Assembly (NCBI GenBank): GCA_050084515.1
Contig: CM114271.1
Location: 19,716,001-19,780,000 of the forward strand
From: Blasia pusilla
Taxonomy: Eukaryota; Marchantiophyta; Marchantiopsida; Blasiales
Direction of reading: 5' to 3'
Length of the DNA stretch: 64,000 nucleotides
Shown here: piece after piece, positions 63,425-64,000 of the stretch
Position numbering within the stretch: position 1 is the stretch's first letter
Layout of the letters: every line of letters starts with the position of its first letter
Notes under the pieces: model-generated
The model's input: only the letters and a program-made list of their open reading frames with translations
Database searches by the model: none
Told to the model about the DNA's origin: nothing
Position numbers and translations under genes: made by a program

Positions 63425-63555
63425 GGGGGGGGAATGCCCCCTTCTTCCTTTTCTGGTCGTGTTGTGGCCTTCAGGTTTTGACTCTTTGAGTCCCCCTCTT
63501 TTGTACTTCCGATGGGTTTTCCATCACTCGTTTTTATCGAAGTGCATCTTTCTTC

Positions 63556-64000
63556 TCTACTGTCTAGAGGTGCGTTCCCAAGTTTGAAAAGACCGAACCG
63601 AGATGGACGGACGGACCGGTGGTCCATTCTGATGCCACGATTTCTCAGAGGCGGAATTCGGACGGCTATTGCGTCCGGCGCGAAGTTCCGTTCATAGGTG
63701 GCTGATTGTCGTGCTCTGTGGAGCGAGAGAAAGAGCGACAGACTTTGGTGTCAGACTTCAGAGAATCGCGAGTGGATCTTCGTGTCCGTTGCGTGATTCG
63801 GTCTCCCCAAGAATTGCGACTCCGCGAATTAGTTTAATTATGGTATCATAGATTCTAATGCGCAGGCTTCGACAGCCCAGGTACAAAGTGCGCACGCTTA
63901 CCAGCTCCACTTCGAGTCTGCATTTCTCCTCCTCAGAATTGTGAGACGGAGCCAGACATCGAGATCGAGAGAGGGAGAGGAGGCAATGGGGGCAAGAAGA
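63556..64000. other. Right flank; possible start of another LTR element
   Basis: A tggtatcatagattc word at 63841-63855 resembles a plant tRNA-Met primer site in its first eight bases. If real, the LTR would end just before it and the element would run out of the window. No coding sequence is visible to test this. Confidence 0.25.

Larger units (their letters stand above)
59653..63555 (+). mobile_element. Non-LTR retrotransposon, RLE type, copy 2
   Basis: Aligns with 20450-24365 from the first base of the shared start to the 'gtgcatcttt' tail, same orientation. Substitutions are few; one- to four-base indels are frequent and lie at different places from those of copy 1. Coding order is the same: C2H2 finger, reverse transcriptase, endonuclease. 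Flanks of the two copies are unrelated, so they are separate insertions, not a segmental duplication. Confidence 0.88.

Noticed and set aside
20450-63555. Segmental duplication explaining the two non-LTR copies
   Set aside because: Similarity stops sharply at the element ends and the flanks are unrelated, so two insertions fit better.
63841-63855. Primer-binding-site-like word at the right edge
   Set aside because: Only the first eight bases fit and no LTR or coding sequence is available to support it; kept only as a low-confidence note.

Overview
The window is nuclear DNA of a land plant. It holds two conserved host genes in a transposon-rich, mostly AT-rich background. The evidence is a multi-exon BRAHMA-type SWI/SNF ATPase with plant-BRM architecture (GT-AG introns checked one by one), an intronless plant-type mitochondrial cysteine desulfurase, a plant-style initiator-tRNA primer-binding site, and the mix of Ty1/copia, Ty3 chromovirus and restriction-like-endonuclease non-LTR elements. 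The repeat families and a kinase-like relic resemble what I remember from bryophytes, liverworts in particular; that is an impression and was not tested.

Layout. 0-2.4 kb: no gene, but a perfect hairpin and a decayed tandem repeat of about 160-178 bp. 2.4-14.8 kb, minus strand: BRM, 14 coding exons, about 2,514 residues, with a purine-rich 5' leader reaching about 15.5 kb. 16.3-20.4 kb: no recognisable gene. 20.45-24.37 kb and 59.65-63.56 kb: two near-identical plus-strand copies of one non-LTR retrotransposon (C2H2 finger, reverse transcriptase, restriction-like endonuclease). 25.9-27.95 kb and 56.45-57.2 kb: a decayed copy and a 3' fragment of a related subfamily. 28-31.4 kb: no coding call. 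31.47-32.91 kb, minus strand: NFS1, one exon. 33.3-36.8 kb: AT-rich spacer. 37.15-46.3 kb: a copia element split by a later 7.35-kb chromovirus with 1-kb LTRs and a perfect 5-bp target-site duplication. 46.3-49.9 kb: unassigned, including a GC-rich island. 50.0-51.1 kb: kinase-like pseudogene. 51.4-55.3 kb: a second, different Ty3-type element whose polyprotein ends in a PHD finger, followed by duplicated polypurine-tract/LTR junctions. 57.2-59.6 kb: spacer with a near-perfect hairpin.

Functional picture. BRM is the ATPase of the plant SWI/SNF remodeller and NFS1 supplies sulfur for mitochondrial iron-sulfur clusters; the sequence gives no sign that the two cooperate. Everything else is mobile DNA of different ages. 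The chromovirus stops look like cytosine-deamination decay. The two young non-LTR copies differ largely by small indels, which may be assembly error rather than biology. The least ordinary features are the PHD-tailed Ty3 element, the endonuclease-encoding non-LTR family with an LADD catalytic box, an apparent frameshift in the BRM polyglutamine tract, and a His/Asn hexapeptide repeat in BRM.
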